Below are positions 7,731-15,457 of a DNA stretch of 28,594 bases, piece by piece; within the stretch, counting starts at the first letter, position 1, and every line of letters begins with the position of its first letter. Origin of the DNA: a virus; the IMG/VR virus record IMGVR_UViG_3300042868_006535, positions 1-28,594 of that record; one strand, written 5' to 3'. Below the pieces are notes generated by a model. It saw nothing but the letters and a program-made list of their open reading frames with translations, had not been told where the DNA came from and made no database searches. The translations under genes and the position numbers were made by a program.

Positions 7731-8453
7731 ATGCCTTTTATTTCATCAAACCAAACCAGAGTGATCTACGGAACGAACCCTCTAGCGGCGATCCTGCGCA
7801 CTGTCTCACCATCGGTGAATTTTGACATGCTTGAGACAACGACGCTGGCCGACACTGCCAAAACATTCCAGCCAGGGTTGGAGGATATCACCCTCAATCT
7901 TGACGGATTGTTTGACAGCACCAACGGTGCAGGCACCGCATTCGACAACATCATTGCCGCTATCACGGGCGAGTCAACGGTGGCCACATCGGTCGCACCT
8001 AGCGGTTTCGCAGTGACGAACCCTGTGTGGTTGCTAGGCACCAAAACGATCTCGTATGAGGTTTCCAGTTCGGTCGCCGATCTCGTGTCATTCAGCATGG
8101 CATTCGGTTCAGGTTCGGCACCAGGTTTGGGTGTCAGTCTCGCCGACCTCGCCGCCATTACTGCCACAGGCAACGGCACAAGCGTTGACAACGCTGCTGG
8201 CACCACCAATGGTGGAATCGCCCATCTGCATGTCACCGATGTCAGTGGCACCACCCCAACCCTCGCCGTAGTGATTCAACATTCAACGAACAACAGCACG
8301 TGGTCAACACTTGCGTCGTTCACCTCGGCGACAGCAGCCACCAGCGAGGCGATTGCGTTCACGGGTACAGTCAACCGTTACGTGCGCGCGTCATATACTG
8401 CGGGCGGCACCACTCCATCATTCACATGCCAGGTCAGCCTGGCCCGTAACTAA
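7731..8453 (+). CDS. Major tail tube protein with C-terminal Ig-like domain
   Basis: 240 residues. Residues 1 to about 130 are a tail tube domain (SPSVNFDMLETTTLADTAK, then a SYEVSSSVADLVSFSMAF closing strand). Residues about 150-240 form a separate beta-sandwich domain (HLHVTDVSGTTPTLAVVIQH, then a SWSTLASFT-like strand and VNRYVRASYT), of the type displayed on siphophage tails as an adhesion or decoration module. The tube domain is a paralogue of the next gene. RBS AAAGGAACGACC. Two tube genes in tandem, one with and one without a surface domain, suggest mixed or alternating tail tube subunits. Confidence 0.85.
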   Translation: MPFISSNQTRVIYGTNPLAAILRTVSPSVNFDMLETTTLADTAKTFQPGLEDITLNLDGLFDSTNGAGTAFDNIIAAITGESTVATSVAPSGFAVTNPVWLLGTKTISYEVSSSVADLVSFSMAFGSGSAPGLGVSLADLAAITATGNGTSVDNAAGTTNGGIAHLHVTDVSGTTPTLAVVIQHSTNNSTWSTLASFTSATAATSEAIAFTGTVNRYVRASYTAGGTTPSFTCQVSLARN

Positions 8454-8465
8454 GGAAAAAACATC

Positions 8466-8882
8466 ATGGCATTTGTAGCCGCTAGGTCAACATCGTTCAA
8501 ACTTGATAACGCTGCCGGAACACTGACCGACATTTCGTCGTATGTGGATTCTGTCAGTGGTATCGCCAACACAACCGACATGGCCGAAACCACCACATTC
8601 GGTTCGACGTCAAAGACTTTCCAGGGCACCCTGCGAAATGGTGACTCGATCAGTATTTCGGGCAAATGGGATGCAACACTGAACACGCATATCACTGCGC
8701 TGCTCGGTCTCGCTACCTCGTCATCGTTTGACTACTCGCCCGCAGGTACCGCCGCTAGCACGCCAAAGTGCACTGGCGAATGTTTCGTGTCGTCATATGA
8801 GGTTTCAAGTTCGGTCGCCGACCTTGTGACATTCTCGTTGTCGTTGCAGATCACAGGCGCCGTCACGTGGGGCACGAACTAA
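8466..8882 (+). CDS. Second tail tube protein (paralogue without Ig-like domain)
   Basis: 138 residues. Shares the fold and signature strands of the preceding gene: ETTTFGSTSKTFQGTLRNGD corresponds to ETTTLADTAKTFQPGLEDIT, and SSYEVSSSVADLVTFSLSLQ corresponds to ISYEVSSSVADLVSFSMAFG. The DNA coding for the last motif is also nearly identical in the two genes (around 8054-8100 and 8797-8843), arguing for a local duplication. It lacks the C-terminal domain. RBS TAAGGAAAAAACATC before the ATG. It could be the main tube subunit, with the longer protein as minor one, or the reverse. Confidence 0.85.
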   Translation: MAFVAARSTSFKLDNAAGTLTDISSYVDSVSGIANTTDMAETTTFGSTSKTFQGTLRNGDSISISGKWDATLNTHITALLGLATSSSFDYSPAGTAASTPKCTGECFVSSYEVSSSVADLVTFSLSLQITGAVTWGTN

Positions 8883-8883
8883 A

Positions 8884-9156
8884 ATGCTGACATGGCAGTT
8901 GTCAGTAACAAAAAACGACGGAACCTCACACAACTACCGAATCGGCGCACCACACATTGTGGCATTTGAGCGCGAATTCGGTATGGGTTTGGGGCGTGCG
9001 TTCTCTGAGGATCAGAAAATGGAACACATTCTCTGGTTGGCATGGACCGCCGACAAACGACAGAACCAGACATCACAAACATTTGACGACTATCTCGACA
9101 CGGTTGCAGATGTTGACCTTGATGCCAACGTAAACCCTACCGACGGGACTCCCTGA
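8884..9156 (+). CDS. Tail assembly chaperone, short (unshifted) form
   Basis: 90 residues. Begins two bases after the tail tube stop. YRIGAPHIVAFEREFGMGLG (about 19-38) and HILWLAWTADKR (about 48-59) are typical of the G-type tail assembly chaperone that binds the tape measure during tail assembly. It ends at TGA 9154-9156. A slippery heptamer lies 16 bases before this stop, so most ribosomes make this form and a fraction makes the longer fusion (separate entry). Confidence 0.88.
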   Translation: MLTWQLSVTKNDGTSHNYRIGAPHIVAFEREFGMGLGRAFSEDQKMEHILWLAWTADKRQNQTSQTFDDYLDTVADVDLDANVNPTDGTP

Positions 9157-9296
9157 CCTATTTGGTGGCACAGGTAGCGGTCGAGACAGGGATCGCACCA
9201 CAGGACCTCCTAGACGCCCCTGAGGGCATCTTTGAGGCGATGGTGGATGTGTTGCAAATGAAAGCGGATGAGTCCCGCAAACAGAACAGAAGGTGA
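8884..9296 (+). CDS. Tail assembly chaperone, -1 frameshift fusion (G-T form)
   Basis: Predicted product of a -1 shift at AAACCCT (9132-9138): 85 residues in the first frame, then 52 in the -1 frame starting YRRDSLTYLVAQVAVETGIA and ending at TGA 9294-9296, 137 residues total. The extension (RRDSLTYLVAQ, GIAPQDLLDAPEGIFEAM) has the conserved look of actinophage frameshift extensions, has no start codon or RBS of its own in a suitable place, and a stop at 9120-9122 in the -1 frame means the shift must happen after 9122. The T-domain recruits tail tube subunits onto the tape measure. Confidence 0.85.
9132..9138 (+). other. Programmed -1 ribosomal frameshift site
   Basis: Heptamer A AAC CCT matches X XXY YYZ in the zero frame (codons GTA AAC CCT). 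Slipping back one base re-pairs AAA and CCC in both sites. It is the only perfect heptamer I found between the last -1 frame stop (9120) and the zero-frame stop (9154). No clear strong downstream pseudoknot was seen by eye. Confidence 0.82.
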
Positions 9297-9299
9297 ATC

Positions 9300-9941
9300 G
9301 TGGCCGTAATACGCAGCGCAGACAGTGTGAATGTCACAGGTCTCGCTGAACTACGCCGTGAAATCAAAAAAGCGCAGCAGGCTGGCGGCCCTGACGGTAC
9401 GCAACAACTCAAAGACCTGAACTATCAGGTGTCAGAGTTTGTCATCGGTAAAGCCAAAACGAAAGCCAGCAGTGTTTCAAGTATGGCGAGCAAGGCGGCG
9501 CAGTCAATGGATGCGTCGAAATCTGGTGTCGCTGCCAGGGTGAATGCTGGTGGTGCACGGTACCCGTATTTCGGTGGTGCCGAATTCGGTGCACATAGGA
9601 ACCGCAAACGGTTGATCAAAAACACGGGCGGGCGTGCGACGATTGTGCGACAGAACGAATCCACGTCAAAGGTGCGCAAAAAGGTTGAATCGCAAACGCT
9701 GGCATATGACAAATATGGTGGCAGTAGCACGGTTCGCAAACGGGCACGCCAGGACTACGGCGCAACCGCAGTGAAAGTGGTTGGTGTGCGTATCGGTTGG
9801 AATCAGTTCAAAGATTGGCGAGGCAACAAAACTGGTGCGGGGTACTTCCTGTTTCCTACAGTACGGGCCAACATTGATGAGATAATAGAAATCTACGGCG
9901 ACGGAATGAAAAAAATCCTCGACGATGTTTTCCCTGATTAG
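9300..9941 (+). CDS. HK97 gp10-like / minor tail-joining protein
   Basis: 213 residues from GTG 9300, three bases after the frameshift product ends. Lys/Arg-rich. GLAELRREIKKAQQAGGP (about 14-31) and a GGARYPYFGGAEFGAHRNRK stretch, then NQFKDWRGNKTGAGYFLFPT (about 174-193), form the pattern of gp10-like proteins of actinophages that act at the head-tail joint or tail. This gene normally precedes the tail tube; here it sits between the chaperone and the tape measure. Function by family resemblance only. Confidence 0.7.
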   Translation: MAVIRSADSVNVTGLAELRREIKKAQQAGGPDGTQQLKDLNYQVSEFVIGKAKTKASSVSSMASKAAQSMDASKSGVAARVNAGGARYPYFGGAEFGAHRNRKRLIKNTGGRATIVRQNESTSKVRKKVESQTLAYDKYGGSSTVRKRARQDYGATAVKVVGVRIGWNQFKDWRGNKTGAGYFLFPTVRANIDEIIEIYGDGMKKILDDVFPD

Positions 9942-9950
9942 GAGTAAAAA

Positions 9951-11837
9951 ATGGCGGGCACCCGCAAACTGAGTATCGAGATTCTAGGAAACGCCAAAGG
10001 TGCTCTCGGCGCGCTCGACGACGTGGGAAGTAAGGCGGGCGACCTCGGTGGCAAACTCGTTGACTTCGGAAAAAAAGCGGCACTCGGTATTGCTGCCGCA
10101 ACTGCTGGCGCTGCCGTCATCGCCAAAGGTCTCATCGATAGCGCCTCTGATCTTGAGGAAGTCGCATCGAAAACCTCAGTGATATTTGGTGATGCCAATG
10201 ATCAGGTCACCAAATTTGCTGAAGGTGCCGCCAAAACTCTCGGCCAGTCAAAGACCGCAGCACTGACCGCCGCCTCGACGTTTGGTGTGTTCGGTAAGGC
10301 GGCAGGGCTAACGGGCAATGATCTCGGCGCGTTCTCCACCGACCTTGTGGCGTTGGCGTCAGACATGGCGTCATTCGCTAACACAACACCGGAGGAGGCT
10401 GCTGAGGCGTTGGGTGCGGCGTTGCGTGGCGAATCGGAACCGATCCGCAAATACGGTGTCATGCTCGATGATGCGGCGTTGAAAGCCGAAGCACTTGCGA
10501 TGGGTATCTACAGTGGCAAAGGTCCTCTCACAACGCAGCAGAAGGTGTTGGCGGCAAACGCAGCCATATTGAAGCAGACAGGCGACGCACAGGGTGACTT
10601 TGCTCGAACGTCTGACGGTGTGGCAAACCAGCAGCGCATCCTGGCCGCAGAGTTTGAGAATGTGAAAGCCTCACTCGGTAAGGCGTTGATCCCTGCGTTT
10701 GGGGCGGCGTTGGGTTTCATCACGAACAAAGTGATACCGATTTTTTCAAGCCTGGCGAGCATTTTTGAAAAGGATGGCATCGCAGGTGTCATTGAGAAGG
10801 TGAAAGAAAAACTCCCTGAACTGCGTGATGCGTTCATCGGATATGCGTCGGCTGCATACGAGTGGATCAAAGACGCGTACCCGCCAGCGTTGAAAGCGAT
10901 CCTCGGTTTTGTTTATGACATAGGGCAGTGGTTCCTGAAAACTGGTCTGCCTTTCATCGCTGACAAAATCAGTGAAGGTGCGAAAGCGTTGTGGGAATGG
11001 ATTCAGAAGGCGGCACCGCCAGCGTTGCAGCGCCTCGGTGAACTGATCGGTGATCTAGCGAACTGGTTGCTCGATGAAGGTCTGCCGATGATGGTTGACA
11101 AACTCATCGAACTCGGCGATGCGTTGGTGGCATGGATCAAACCGCAGATCGTGCCGGCATTGAAAGCATTGGGCGACCTGTTGCTCGCCATTCTTGATTG
11201 GGTTGTCACTGAGGCAGTACCAAAACTAGGTGCGCAGGCGGTCAAACTGGTTGGTGCGTTGTTGAGTTGGACCGCACAACTATTGCCCGAAGCGGTGAAA
11301 GGTTTGGGCGGTTTCGTTGTTGATCTAGTTAAAGCGTTACCTGGACTATTCGTCACCTTAGTTGCAAAGTTGGGAAGTATCGGCGGTGAGTTGGGTGGCT
11401 CGTTGGTAGATGGACTTGTTGAAGCCTTGAAAGGTTTGGCTAAAGGCGGTTTGAACATTGGTAAAGATTTTGCTAACGGCATTATCGGATTCATTAATAC
11501 GGAAGTTATTCAAAAACTGAACGCCCTACTTAGTTTTCAGATTGGGCTACCTTTTGGGAAAAAATTTGATGTCAACCCGCCTGACCTGCCGGATATACCG
11601 GAACTAGCCTCAGGCGGTATCGTCACCAGGGGACCCACTCTCGCCCTCATTGGCGAGGCAGGACCAGAGGCCGTGATCCCGTTGTCACGTGGCGCTCAGT
11701 ACGGTCTCGGCGCTGGTGGTGGAATGAACATCGTTGTGAATGTTGCTGGTTCTGTAACCACTGAACGTCAACTGGTTGAACAGATTCGTGTCGGGTTGTT
11801 GAAATCTCAGAAATCTGGAAGGGCAATGGTGTTATGA
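9951..11837 (+). CDS. Tape measure protein
   Basis: 628 residues. It sets tail length and is ejected with DNA. N-terminal Gly/Ala-rich segment GAAGxxIAKG-like (about 40-65) followed by ASDLEEVASKTSVIFGDAND and a LASDMASFANTTPEEAAEAL region with GESEPIRKYGVMLDD, the classic TP901-like tape measure domain. Residues about 300-475 hold four imperfect repeats of about 45 residues (WIK/Q..PPAL..LG....WL..GLP...DK), rich in Trp. The C-terminus has the tape measure signature ALIGEAGPEAVIPLSRG. It is short, so the tail should be short, roughly 90-100 nm by the usual 1.5 angstrom per residue (inference). RBS AGGAGTAAAA; stop overlaps the next start. Confidence 0.93.
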   Translation: MAGTRKLSIEILGNAKGALGALDDVGSKAGDLGGKLVDFGKKAALGIAAATAGAAVIAKGLIDSASDLEEVASKTSVIFGDANDQVTKFAEGAAKTLGQSKTAALTAASTFGVFGKAAGLTGNDLGAFSTDLVALASDMASFANTTPEEAAEALGAALRGESEPIRKYGVMLDDAALKAEALAMGIYSGKGPLTTQQKVLAANAAILKQTGDAQGDFARTSDGVANQQRILAAEFENVKASLGKALIPAFGAALGFITNKVIPIFSSLASIFEKDGIAGVIEKVKEKLPELRDAFIGYASAAYEWIKDAYPPALKAILGFVYDIGQWFLKTGLPFIADKISEGAKALWEWIQKAAPPALQRLGELIGDLANWLLDEGLPMMVDKLIELGDALVAWIKPQIVPALKALGDLLLAILDWVVTEAVPKLGAQAVKLVGALLSWTAQLLPEAVKGLGGFVVDLVKALPGLFVTLVAKLGSIGGELGGSLVDGLVEALKGLAKGGLNIGKDFANGIIGFINTEVIQKLNALLSFQIGLPFGKKFDVNPPDLPDIPELASGGIVTRGPTLALIGEAGPEAVIPLSRGAQYGLGAGGGMNIVVNVAGSVTTERQLVEQIRVGLLKSQKSGRAMVL

Positions 11838-13072
11838 GCCTGCCCAACATCACTGTTTCGATTAGGCCAGATACATCCTTTATTGCAAGCGGTAACGCCG
11901 TTTTGGGTACAAGTTTGTTGGGCACTATGGTGCTCGGTCCAACTGCAAACGCGATGGTTGATCTAACAGGAACGGTCACTGATGTGAGCATTAAGCGTGG
12001 CAGAACTCGTGTCACAGACTCTTTTGATACAGGCACAGCATCGGTCACTGTGATTGACACCACAGGACAATTCAACCCTGATAACACTTCGTCAAACCTG
12101 TATCCGTATGTTTTGCCGTTGCGTCAGTTCCGTATCTCAACGGTTATTGATGGCAACCTCGTGCAGTTATTCAATGGCTACGTCAGTAGGTTCACATATA
12201 ATTATCAAGTTGGTACAAACATCACGTATGTCACGATTGACGCTGAGGATGGTTTTCGCCTCCTCGGTCTAGCCAATGTTGAAACTATTGCTGGCGCAAC
12301 TTTGGGTGAAGGCACAGGCAGTCGAATTGGCCGAGTCTTGACTGCTCTCGCTGTTCCGAACACTCTGCGCACAATTTCTACAGGTGAATCAGTTTTGTGG
12401 TATGACCCTGAGACTGTGCGGTCCGGTCTCGAAGCAATCCAACAGATTGAAGCAACAGAATTAGGTGCTTTCTTTATTGACACAGATGGCAAATATACTT
12501 TTAAGAGTCGTCACGAGATACAACAACTAGCATCGGGATTAGTAAACACTCCACTGGTTTTTGACGAAACAACTGGATTGCGTTATCGACAGGTGCAGGT
12601 TGGTTTCGATGATCAAGCCATCTACAACAGCGTGACCGTTCAAGGTGACGGCATCACTGATACTTCAGTATCTGATGCAACCAGTATCGCTGACTACTTC
12701 ACCAGAAGTTATGTGCGTAGCGGTTCTCTGATAACAACTGATGATGAAGCATTATCACAGGCAACATTGTTGCTGAACTCTAGAAAAGACCCGTCACTGA
12801 CATTGGACTCAATTCAATGCCAACCTTTAACAATGACACCTGCACAAGCGTATTCTGTGATAAACGCTGAACTCCTCGACCCTGTGACACTCACCAAAAA
12901 CTATGCTTCAGGCTCAATAACACGAACATTGACCATTCAGGGCATCAGCAACGACATTGGGCCTGATACCTGGAATGTTACATTTGAACTGGCTGAACCT
13001 ATTGGTGGCGATGCTTTCGTTCTCGACTCAACTACTGCGGCAATACTCGACACAAATGTGCTCTCTTACTAA
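11834..13072 (+). CDS. Minor tail protein (distal tail / hub-like)
   Basis: 412 residues, start overlapping the tape measure stop (ATGAG). Beta-rich. DVSIKRGRTRVTDSFDTGTA (about 49-68), a VTVIDTTGQFNPDN segment, RQFRISTVIDGNLVQLFNGY and a later ALSQATLLLNSRKDPSL segment fit minor tail proteins that follow the tape measure in actinophages and form the tail tip hub. It is the only protein between tape measure and fibres, so it may combine distal-tail and hub roles. From here to about 17 kb codon choice looks more mixed, with fewer G/C-ending codons, than in the head genes. Confidence 0.8.
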   Translation: MSLPNITVSIRPDTSFIASGNAVLGTSLLGTMVLGPTANAMVDLTGTVTDVSIKRGRTRVTDSFDTGTASVTVIDTTGQFNPDNTSSNLYPYVLPLRQFRISTVIDGNLVQLFNGYVSRFTYNYQVGTNITYVTIDAEDGFRLLGLANVETIAGATLGEGTGSRIGRVLTALAVPNTLRTISTGESVLWYDPETVRSGLEAIQQIEATELGAFFIDTDGKYTFKSRHEIQQLASGLVNTPLVFDETTGLRYRQVQVGFDDQAIYNSVTVQGDGITDTSVSDATSIADYFTRSYVRSGSLITTDDEALSQATLLLNSRKDPSLTLDSIQCQPLTMTPAQAYSVINAELLDPVTLTKNYASGSITRTLTIQGISNDIGPDTWNVTFELAEPIGGDAFVLDSTTAAILDTNVLSY

Positions 13073-13081
13073 GGAAAAAAC

Positions 13082-14185
13082 ATGGCTTACACAACACTGA
13101 GCGTTGCATATATCGACGGGGATGTTTTCTCTGCTGGCGACATCAACAATACAAACACCGTCGCTAATGCTTTAAGCAACGGCACAAACCAGGCGCTCAT
13201 CACAACTCAGGGTGACATCCTGACAGGTGGCGCAACAGCAAACGCCTTAGTGAAAACTGCTGTCGGTTCCAATAACACAGTTTTTTATGCAAACAGTGCG
13301 GCCTCTGGTGGCGTTTCATGGGGTTTGATAACGTCAGCAATGATCACTGATGCCACGATTACTGGCACAGACATTGCTTCAGGCACAATCACATCGACAA
13401 ACATTCTTGATGCCACAATCACTGGCACAGACATTGCGTCTGGCACAATCACATCGACAAACATTGCAAATGACACAATCGTTAATGCTGACATTAACTC
13501 TGCCGCAGGCATTGTTGATACAAAACTGGCGACCATCTCAACAGCAGGCAAAGTATCCAACAGCGCAACAACAGCAACAGCGAGTGATACGGCTTCAGCC
13601 ATTGTCGCCAGAGATGGAAGCAATTCATTCTACGCACGCACAGGATATTTTGAAGGTGGTTATCTCGGCGGTCTTGACTACACAAACGCAGTAAGTGCTG
13701 GCAATTCTGGTTCCCTGACAACTAATGGTGATGGAGTTATTCGTGTTGGCAAATTCTCAGCAAATGTAACTGGTATCACGATCAACCAACAGGGTGGGAG
13801 TAGTCCTGGATATCACATTTCTTTCTATCGCAGCGGTACGAATGTCGGCTCAATATCTGAGAACGGCTCGACTACTTCCTATAACACAACATCTGACTAC
13901 CGCCTCAAAGAGAATGTCAAAGACCTACAGGGTGCGCTTGCCACGATTGAGGCCTTGCAACCTAAGACGTACAACTTCATTGCAACGCCAGAAATAACCC
14001 AAGATGGATTCTTTGCACATGAACTTCAGTCGGTTGTTCCATATGCAGTCATTGGTGAAAAAGATGCACTAGATCAAGATGGCAACATCCAGCCACAGCA
14101 AGTCGATTACTCAAAACTCACTGGCTTACTTGTTGGTGCAGTCCAAGAGTTGTCTGCCCGTGTCAAAGAATTGGAGAAGAACTGA
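13082..14185 (+). CDS. Tail fibre/spike with C-terminal S74 intramolecular chaperone
   Basis: 367 residues. N-terminal adaptor DGDVFSAGDINNTNTVANAL (about 12-31), then a beta-repeat shaft with repeated TGTDIASGTITSTNI units (about 90-140), then a globular region. The C-terminal 97 residues are a peptidase S74 domain: SDYRLKENV with the predicted dyad Ser271/Lys276 (five residues apart as in endosialidase chaperones), IEALQPKTYNF, DGFFAHELQSVVPYAV, YSKLTGLLVGAVQELSARVKELE. In the family this domain trimerises the fibre and then cleaves itself off just before the Ser. RBS TAAGGAAAAAAC. Likely receptor-binding. Confidence 0.9.
   Translation: MAYTTLSVAYIDGDVFSAGDINNTNTVANALSNGTNQALITTQGDILTGGATANALVKTAVGSNNTVFYANSAASGGVSWGLITSAMITDATITGTDIASGTITSTNILDATITGTDIASGTITSTNIANDTIVNADINSAAGIVDTKLATISTAGKVSNSATTATASDTASAIVARDGSNSFYARTGYFEGGYLGGLDYTNAVSAGNSGSLTTNGDGVIRVGKFSANVTGITINQQGGSSPGYHISFYRSGTNVGSISENGSTTSYNTTSDYRLKENVKDLQGALATIEALQPKTYNFIATPEITQDGFFAHELQSVVPYAVIGEKDALDQDGNIQPQQVDYSKLTGLLVGAVQELSARVKELEKN
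13349..13468 (+). repeat. 60-bp tandem direct repeat in fibre gene
   Basis: Two adjacent 60-base units (13349-13408 and 13409-13468) differ at only a few positions and encode DATITGTDIASGTITSTNI(L/A) repeats of the fibre shaft. A degenerate third unit follows. Copy number could change by slippage or recombination and alter fibre length. Confidence 0.85.
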
Positions 14186-14640
14186 TGCCGATTTCACCGA
14201 ACGTAGATTTCTCTGCTGGCGCAGTATTGACCAGTGCGCAGCAGAACCGTTTCCCTCGTGGGGTGATGGCGTTTACGACTGTCACGGCAACTGACTCAAC
14301 GATTACAAGTGAAGAAGTACAAATCACAGGTGCATCGTTCACTGCTGTTGCGAACCGTTACTACAAGATCACTTATTTCGAGCCGGGTATGTCTGCTACC
14401 AACACTTCAGGAAATGCTCGTATCAGATTGACGAACCTTGCTGGTGCTGTTCAGCAACTGCAAGTCTTCGCCGTTCCGTCAACGGGCGGTGGCTTTGTGC
14501 ATATGGTCGCAGTCACAACATTGACAGCAGGCACCACAAACTTTGTTGCCACCCTGTCATCAGACTCAGGCACGATCACTGCTTCGAGATCAGCAACACG
14601 CTTTGCGTTTCTCTTAGTTGAGGACATCGGACCGGCATGA
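14185..14640 (+). CDS. Small tail fibre-associated structural protein
   Basis: 151 residues; start shares a base with the S74 fibre stop (TGATG). The N-terminus NVDFSAGAVLTSAQQNRFPRG (about 6-26) is the short attachment motif found in small tail/fibre proteins of actinophages. The rest is a single beta-sandwich (ITSEEVQITGASFTAVANRYYKITYFEP; later AGTTNFVATLSSDSGTITASR). It probably is a minor virion protein on the tail tip or a fibre adaptor. No enzymatic motif. Confidence 0.7.
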   Translation: MPISPNVDFSAGAVLTSAQQNRFPRGVMAFTTVTATDSTITSEEVQITGASFTAVANRYYKITYFEPGMSATNTSGNARIRLTNLAGAVQQLQVFAVPSTGGGFVHMVAVTTLTAGTTNFVATLSSDSGTITASRSATRFAFLLVEDIGPA

Positions 14641-15455
14641 CAGCAAACACAGCGTTCGGTATTAGCACGCCTGTCAATTCACGATCACTGAACAATGCTT
14701 TTGCTGATCTTCAAGCACAGATCACGGCCGCTAGTGGTGGGCCAATAGGTTCGATTATGATGTGGGCTGGTACTACTGCCAACATTCCTGCAGGGTACGC
14801 AGTGTGTAACGGTGCGTCATTATCAACCACAGGAACGTACGCACCACTGCACGCGTTGATTGGTTATCGCTACGGTGGAAGCGGTGCGAACTTCAATCTG
14901 CCTGACTTCACAAGTCGTGTGCCTGAAGGTATTACTGGAGTACCAACTGTTCCGACAACAGTTACAACTTCAGCATCGTCAGCGGTTGATGCTCACGTGC
15001 ATACAGTGAACAGTTCTTTGACTGCTGGTAACGCCGCATCGCACGTTCACTCAGACAGTTTCAGTGCTGGTTCTGTGAACAGTTCATTTACCGCTGGTAA
15101 CGCTAACAACCACACTCATGGAGTAAATGGCAATACTGGCAACGCCTCAGCAAACCATACTCACGTTTATTTCAAGCCGAACTCAGGTGCGAACAACAAC
15201 ACAGGTGGAGATGGCGCAGGTCATACTCACGGGTTCAACGTAACGTCGTCAGGCTCGAACACGACTATCGGTGTGAACAGTTCGTTCACTGCTGGCAATA
15301 CGAACACGTCATTCACCTCAGGTGGTGTGAACACAGCAATCGGCGTGAACACGTCTCTCACTGCTGGCAACGCAAGCACGATCAACAGTTCAACACCAGC
15401 GCACACGCATACAGTCAACATCACTCAAGTGATCTTCATAATCAAGGTGGTCTAA
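14637..15455 (+). CDS. Collar-domain tail fibre with HxH repeats
   Basis: 272 residues. N-terminal linker, then a phage tail collar domain at about 36-100 (PIGSIMMWAGTTANIPAGYAVCNG, then a YGGSGANFNLPDFTSRVPEG end). The remainder is a low-complexity shaft with at least four VN(S/T)S(F/L)TAGN-type repeats and six HxH motifs (HVH, HVH, HTH, HTH, HTH, HTH), ending with the short hydrophobic strand NITQVIFIIKVV. HxH motifs in collar/T4 gp37-like fibre tips coordinate iron ions in trimeric needles, so an iron-bearing trimeric fibre tip is the likely fold. Repeats are also visible in the DNA (GTGAACAGTTC near 15006, 15076 and 15272). Overlaps the previous gene by 4 bases. Confidence 0.85.
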   Translation: MTANTAFGISTPVNSRSLNNAFADLQAQITAASGGPIGSIMMWAGTTANIPAGYAVCNGASLSTTGTYAPLHALIGYRYGGSGANFNLPDFTSRVPEGITGVPTVPTTVTTSASSAVDAHVHTVNSSLTAGNAASHVHSDSFSAGSVNSSFTAGNANNHTHGVNGNTGNASANHTHVYFKPNSGANNNTGGDGAGHTHGFNVTSSGSNTTIGVNSSFTAGNTNTSFTSGGVNTAIGVNTSLTAGNASTINSSTPAHTHTVNITQVIFIIKVV

Positions 15456-15457
15456 CT

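Noticed and set aside
15000-15420. CRISPR or minisatellite in the collar fibre gene
   Set aside because: The repeats are in frame, degenerate at third positions and encode a fibre shaft, so they are protein repeats.
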